Assembly (NCBI RefSeq): GCF_000374305.1
Contig: NZ_KB894102.1
Location: 1 to 64,000 of the forward strand
DNA length: 64,000 bases
From: Actinomadura flavalba DSM 45200
Lineage (GTDB): Bacteria; Actinomycetota; Actinomycetes; Streptosporangiales; Streptosporangiaceae
Direction of reading: 5' to 3'
The notes under the pieces were generated by a model. It was not told the DNA's origin. It ran no database searches and worked only from the letters and a program-made list of their open reading frames with translations. This document shows, piece after piece, positions 60,687 to 64,000 of this stretch (positions are counted from its first letter, which is position 1; each line of letters opens with the position of its first letter). The position numbers were made by a program, and so were the translations under genes.

Positions 60687-60712
60687 CACTGTAAAAAATC
60701 ACAGTGTTACAG
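60687..60712. promoter_or_regulatory. Palindromic operator upstream of the 60.7-kb operon
   Basis: Two inverted repeats interlock here. CACTGT (60687-60692) pairs with ACAGTG (60701-60706), and CTGTAA (60689-60694) with TTACAG (60707-60712). The A-rich stretch between them stands out in this GC-rich DNA. It lies between the TetR gene (start 60507) and the operon (60735), and matches the pattern of TetR operators. No clean promoter hexamers were found. Confidence 0.6.
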
Positions 60713-60734
60713 AACGGACGAAAGGATGTTTTCC

Positions 60735-61316
60735 GTGTCCGCACTCCGCACCACCGTCACCACGCTCAACACGCGCCATCACCGCCCCGCGCTGGCCCTC
60801 TTCATGGTCGTCGTCATCGCGCACTGGGCCGAGCACGTCACCCAGGCGATCCAGATCTGGGTGCTCGGCTGGCCCGTTCCCGAGGCGCGCGGCGTGCTGG
60901 GGATGCCCTTCCCCTGGCTCATCAAGTCGGAGTGGCTGCACTACGGCTACGCGCTCGTGATGCTCGTCTTCCTGTTCCTGCTGCGGCCCGGGTTCACCGG
61001 CCGCTCGCGCACCTGGTGGAACATCGCCCTCGGCATCCAGATCTGGCACCACCTGGAGCACCTCCTGCTGCTCATCCAGTCGCAGGTCGGGTCGAACCTC
61101 GCGGGCCGTCCCGCGCCCACCAGCATCGCGCAGCTCATCTTCCCCCGCGTCGAGCTGCACCTGTTCTACAACGCGATCGTCTTCGCCCCGATGGTCGTCG
61201 CCATGATCCTGCACCGGCGCGCCGTCCCCGCCGAGGACGGCGACGCGGCGGACCGCGCGGCGTGCACGTGCGCCGAGCGGCGCGAGCCGGTGGGCGCGGG
61301 CGCGGGACGCGGATGA
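60735..61316 (+). CDS. Four-helix membrane protein with paired HxxEH motifs
   Basis: I do not recognise a family. The 193-residue product starts at GTG 60735 (AAAGGA 8 nt upstream; ATG 60726 is possible). Four hydrophobic segments are seen: FMVVVIAHWAEHVTQAIQIW, YALVMLVFLFLL, WWNIALGIQIWHHLEHLLLL and FYNAIVFAPMVVAMIL. The first and third carry HWAEH and HHLEH, which could bind metal within the membrane. The C-terminal tail is short and Cys-containing (ACTCAERRE). It overlaps the next gene by 4 nt. Function unknown. Confidence 0.8.
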   Translation: MSALRTTVTTLNTRHHRPALALFMVVVIAHWAEHVTQAIQIWVLGWPVPEARGVLGMPFPWLIKSEWLHYGYALVMLVFLFLLRPGFTGRSRTWWNIALGIQIWHHLEHLLLLIQSQVGSNLAGRPAPTSIAQLIFPRVELHLFYNAIVFAPMVVAMILHRRAVPAEDGDAADRAACTCAERREPVGAGAGRG

Positions 61317-61792
61317 GCGCCGCGCGGCGCCGTCTGCGGATCACCCCGCCGGTCCTGCTGACGATCGTCGCCGGCACCTTCCTGCTGTACCTGGGCCTGC
61401 CCAACGTGGGCCTGGTGTGGCGCTCCGCGCAGGCGGACGTGGGCGTCCCCGGAACGTTCACCGCGACCGAGCGCTCCTGCATCGAGCACCCCGGGCACAG
61501 CGCGTGCGGCTGGCGGGGAACGTTCCGGCCCGCGACCGACGCGCCGGAGCGCACCGGCGTCGCCCTCTACGGCAGCGGCCCCGGGCTGCGTCCCGGCGCC
61601 CGCACCGAGGCGCGCGACACCGGGCGCCGCAGCCTGGTCTACCCGCCGGGCGGCACCCGCGAGTGGATTCCGACGGCGGCGCTCATCGCCGTCGGCGTCG
61701 GCCTGCTCGGCTGGGGCGTGCGGCGCGGCCTGCCCGCCCGCCGGGCCGGCCACCCTGTCCACGACGAGACGACCGTGCGGGAGCACCGATGA
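61313..61792 (+). CDS. Two-helix membrane protein with extracytoplasmic Cys domain
   Basis: The 159-residue protein starts at ATG 61313 (ATGA overlap with the previous gene). Helices at about 14-30 (VLLTIVAGTFLLYLGL) and 118-134 (ALIAVGVGLLGWGVRRGL) flank an extracytoplasmic domain with GTFTATERSCIEHPGHSACGWRGTF. That segment recalls small actinobacterial DUF3592-like proteins, a weak resemblance. It lies in the middle of the three-gene operon. Confidence 0.78.
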   Translation: MSAARRRLRITPPVLLTIVAGTFLLYLGLPNVGLVWRSAQADVGVPGTFTATERSCIEHPGHSACGWRGTFRPATDAPERTGVALYGSGPGLRPGARTEARDTGRRSLVYPPGGTREWIPTAALIAVGVGLLGWGVRRGLPARRAGHPVHDETTVREHR

Positions 61793-62655
61793 CCCCACCC
61801 CACCCGGCACCGAGCCCGCCCACCTACTGGGACGAGATCCGGACGTCGCTCAAGGAGACCGAGCAGCGTTTCGGCCGTCTCCTGTGCTCGGTGCCGGACG
61901 CCGCCGAGCCCGCCACCGACGACTGGTCGATGGCGGACACGGCGGCGCACGTCGCGATCGTCGCGTGGCTGGCGACGAGCCTGACCGTGCCCGGCGGCGC
62001 GCCGCTGCCGGTGCCCGGCCTGGCCGAGCGCCGCCGCGCGGCGAACGTGGACGACATCCACGAGCTGAACCGGATCGCGCTCGCGCACTTCACCGAGCGC
62101 GACCCCGAGGCGCTGGCCCGGATGCTCGACGAGCACGTCGACGCCGTCCTGTCGGCGACGTCCGGGCGCGACCCGGAGGAGACCGTGGACTGGATCGGCG
62201 GCGCGCAGGTGCCGCTGTGCGGGCTGCTCGCGCACCTGACCAACGAGCTGACGCTGCACGGATACGACATCGCCCGGCGCGCCGGGGCCCCGTGGCCGGT
62301 CGATCCGTTCGTGGCGGCGCGGTTCCTGGAGCAGTTCATCATCGGCCTCACCCGGCACGGCCCGGGCGACCTGCTGGCCGGAGGCGGCAAGCCGCGCGAC
62401 CGGCCCATCACGGTCGAACTGCACTCCGATCACACCGATCCGGTGACGCTCGTGCTCGCGGACGGGCGGGTCACCGCCGAGGTGCCCGGCCGCACGCCCG
62501 ACGTCCGCGTCACGTGCGACCCGACCGCGCTCGTCATGATGCTGTTCGGCATGCGCAGCCGGACGAGCGTGCTGCTCAGCCGCCGGGTCCGGGTGGGCGG
62601 GCGGCGGCCGTGGCTGCTGCCGGTCTTCCTGCGGACCGTCCGCGTCCCGTCGTGA
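61789..62655 (+). CDS. DinB/maleylpyruvate isomerase-type protein with SCP2-like domain
   Basis: The 288-residue cytoplasmic protein has an N-terminal DinB-fold four-helix domain with candidate metal histidines in ADTAAHVAIVAW and NELTLHGYDIARR, and a C-terminal sterol carrier-like domain (PITVELHSDHTDPVTLVLADGRVTAEVPG). This architecture is the mycothiol-dependent enzyme class of actinobacteria, which includes maleylpyruvate isomerases. The substrate is unknown. It overlaps the preceding gene by 4 nt (ATGA) and ends the operon, so the enzyme probably works with the two membrane proteins. Confidence 0.85.
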   Translation: MTPPHPAPSPPTYWDEIRTSLKETEQRFGRLLCSVPDAAEPATDDWSMADTAAHVAIVAWLATSLTVPGGAPLPVPGLAERRRAANVDDIHELNRIALAHFTERDPEALARMLDEHVDAVLSATSGRDPEETVDWIGGAQVPLCGLLAHLTNELTLHGYDIARRAGAPWPVDPFVAARFLEQFIIGLTRHGPGDLLAGGGKPRDRPITVELHSDHTDPVTLVLADGRVTAEVPGRTPDVRVTCDPTALVMMLFGMRSRTSVLLSRRVRVGGRRPWLLPVFLRTVRVPS

Positions 62656-62680
62656 CGGCCCGGCCCCGGATCGCGGCGGG

Positions 62681-63217
62681 TCAGATCCGGGGCGGGTCGT
62701 CGTCGATCTCGAAGAACCCCGGCAGCGGGGCGCGCCCGGCCAGCGGCAGGACGCGGATGAGGTACTTGCGGCGCGCGGTGCGGGCCGAGGCGACGGCGTC
62801 GTTGTAGAAGTTGCGGGCGTAGACGACCTTGGCGGCGGCGCCGCTCAGCTCGTCCAGCACGGTCACGCCCTCCACGTCGCCGTTGAGGGTGGCGGCGAAG
62901 TCGGGCTGGTCGACGACGGCGCGCAGCGCGCGCGACAGGTCGCTCTCGGCGAACTCGCGGCGCTCGGAGTCGGCGGTGCGGGCGCTGTGCGCGGCGGTGG
63001 CCAGGACCAGGCTCGTCGCCGGGTCGAGCAGCCGCGAGGCGGCCAGCTCCAGCGCGACGGCGGCGCGGCGCACCAGCGCGGCGTCCAGCGCGGCGCGGGC
63101 CGTCTCGACGCGGACGTGCAGCCGGTCGAGCCGGGTGGCGCGCCACGACACGTACACGCCGATCAGGAAGACCAGCGCGATCCAGAACAGGACGTCGATG
63201 ATCCAGCCGTAGGTCAT
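62681..63217 (-). CDS. LemA-like membrane protein
   Basis: The product is 178 residues. One N-terminal helix (WIIDVLFWIALVFLIGVYVSW) is followed by helical regions, ending in the LemA-type stretch VVYARNFYNDAVASARTARRKYLIRVLPLAG. The central LDAALVRRAAVALELA segment also fits that family. Function is unknown. It overlaps pimA by 4 nt (ATGA) and is co-transcribed with it. Confidence 0.82.
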   Translation of the reverse strand: MTYGWIIDVLFWIALVFLIGVYVSWRATRLDRLHVRVETARAALDAALVRRAAVALELAASRLLDPATSLVLATAAHSARTADSERREFAESDLSRALRAVVDQPDFAATLNGDVEGVTVLDELSGAAAKVVYARNFYNDAVASARTARRKYLIRVLPLAGRAPLPGFFEIDDDPPRI

Positions 63218-64000
63218 CGGACCCCCTGCGTCCGGTCGGCGGCGATGACGCCGCCGGCGCCGCCCGCCACGGTCTCGTAGACGCGCAGGACGTCGCGGGC
63301 GACCGACGACCAGTCGTAGTCGCGCACGGCGGTGCGGGCCTCGGCCGAGAGCTGCTTGCGGCGGGCGGAGTCGTCCAGCAGGTCCCCGGCGGCGGCGGCC
63401 AGCGCGGTGGCGTCGCCGACGGGGAACAGGACGCCCGCGCGCCCGCCGCGCAGCACGCGGTCGAACGCCTCGATGTCGCTGGCCAGGATCGGCGCCCCGG
63501 CCGACATCGCCTCGGCGAGCACGATGCCGAAGCTCTCGCCGCCGGTGTTGGGGGCGACGAACACGTCCACCGAGTGGTAGGCGCGGACCTTGTCCTCCTC
63601 GCTGACCAGGCCGAGCGCGACGACGCGGTCGCGCAACTCGGGCGAGACCCGGGACAGGACCTCGTCGACGTCGCCGGGCCCGGCGAGCAGCAGCCGCAGG
63701 CCGGGCCGTTCCCGGCCGAGGATCTCGAACGCGCGCAGCAGCGTCGGCAGGCCCTTGCGGGGCTCGTCCATGCGGCCGAGGAACCCGAGCGCGCCGCCCT
63801 CGCCCGGCCAGCCGGGCAGCGGCTCGGCGGTGGTGTAGCGCTCGGTCGCGACGCCGTTGGGGATGAGCACGGCGTCGCCGCCGAGGTGCTCCACCAGCGT
63901 CGTGCGGGCCGCGACCGACACCGCGATCCGGCCGGTGATCTTCTCCAGCGCCGACCGCAGGATCGGCGCGGTGACCGACACGATGCGCGACTTGTCGTAG
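63214..64000 (-). CDS. pimA: Phosphatidylinositol mannosyltransferase (GT4), 3' part
   Basis: Only the C-terminal 261 codons or so lie in the window; the gene runs off the right edge. It is a GT-B, GT4 family glycosyltransferase with FLGRMDEPRKGLPTLL, the donor-binding Glu in APNTGGESFGIVLAEAMSAGAPI and SDIEAFDRVL. Those segments closely match PimA, which adds the first mannose to phosphatidyl-myo-inositol on the inner membrane. A LemA-like gene overlaps its end. Pim biosynthesis genes next to pdxST are a usual actinobacterial order. Confidence 0.88.
   Translation of the reverse strand, partial: YDKSRIVSVTAPILRSALEKITGRIAVSVAARTTLVEHLGGDAVLIPNGVATERYTTAEPLPGWPGEGGALGFLGRMDEPRKGLPTLLRAFEILGRERPGLRLLLAGPGDVDEVLSRVSPELRDRVVALGLVSEEDKVRAYHSVDVFVAPNTGGESFGIVLAEAMSAGAPILASDIEAFDRVLRGGRAGVLFPVGDATALAAAAGDLLDDSARRKQLSAEARTAVRDYDWSSVARDVLRVYETVAGGAGGVIAADRTQGVR

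Overview
The window is 64 kb of very GC-rich, tightly packed actinobacterial chromosome. GTG starts and 4-bp ATGA/GTGA overlaps are common. Gene content (a PimA-type mannosyltransferase, a DinB/SCP2 protein of the mycothiol-dependent class, DUF6167/DUF948 next to alaS, an Eis-like acetyltransferase, one bifunctional Rel) points to the Actinomycetes. An Actinomadura/Thermomonospora-like member of the Streptosporangiales is my guess from overall flavour, not a demonstrated assignment. It looks like core chromosome: I see no insertion sequence, prophage, tRNA, rRNA body or CRISPR array.

Layout. 1-430: leader and promoters of an rRNA operon running leftwards; the 16S gene lies outside the window. 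564-1363: two related small secreted proteins. 1613-12158: tyrS, a 3-methyladenine glycosylase, and the arginine block argCJBDFR, argG, argH, all leftward, with a candidate ArgR operator on the argC promoter. 12282-14613: a MarR regulator with a DrrAB-like ABC exporter, expressed from a promoter that should give a leaderless mRNA. 14650-16254: an ABC-F protein with a long leader. 16563-22982: pheST, a PAS histidine kinase, a STAS protein and a SpoU methyltransferase. 23030-24680: rplT, rpmI, infC with a structured leader containing a terminator and a possible leader peptide. 24844-26088: an unrecognised membrane protein with DGGW repeats. 26092-33526: aroE, mltG, ruvX, alaS, DUF6167, DUF948, rarA.

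33691-35381 is a rightward DUF6153-DUF3105-DUF305 cluster of exported, His/Met-containing proteins. It is followed by five tandem copies of a 59-bp repeat and three palindromes. 35839-37940: DUF349 and a membrane-anchored cyclophilin. 38156-41891: metallo-beta-lactamase-fold hydrolase, hisS, aspS. 41948-43445: a TetR regulator and a divergent four-helix membrane protein separated by two identical 18-bp operators; the membrane protein frame runs antisense into the end of rel. 43176-54952: rel, apt, secF, secD, yajC, ruvB, ruvA, ruvC, an Eis-like acetyltransferase, yebC, pdxT. 55033-57808: a hypothetical gene, pdxS and a DUF3048 lipoprotein. 58163-60507: an acyl-CoA carboxylase beta subunit facing a TetR regulator. 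60735-62655: a three-gene overlapping operon of unknown function behind a palindromic operator. 62681-64000: a LemA-like protein and the 3' part of pimA.

The genes mainly serve translation (four aminoacyl-tRNA synthetases, infC, rplT, rpmI), arginine and PLP synthesis, the stringent response, protein export and recombination. The least explained parts are the infC leader, the DGGW membrane protein, the TetR/antisense pair at 42.5-43.4 kb, the 59-bp repeat array and the operon at 60.7-62.7 kb. Positions of motifs within proteins are approximate; no database search was possible.
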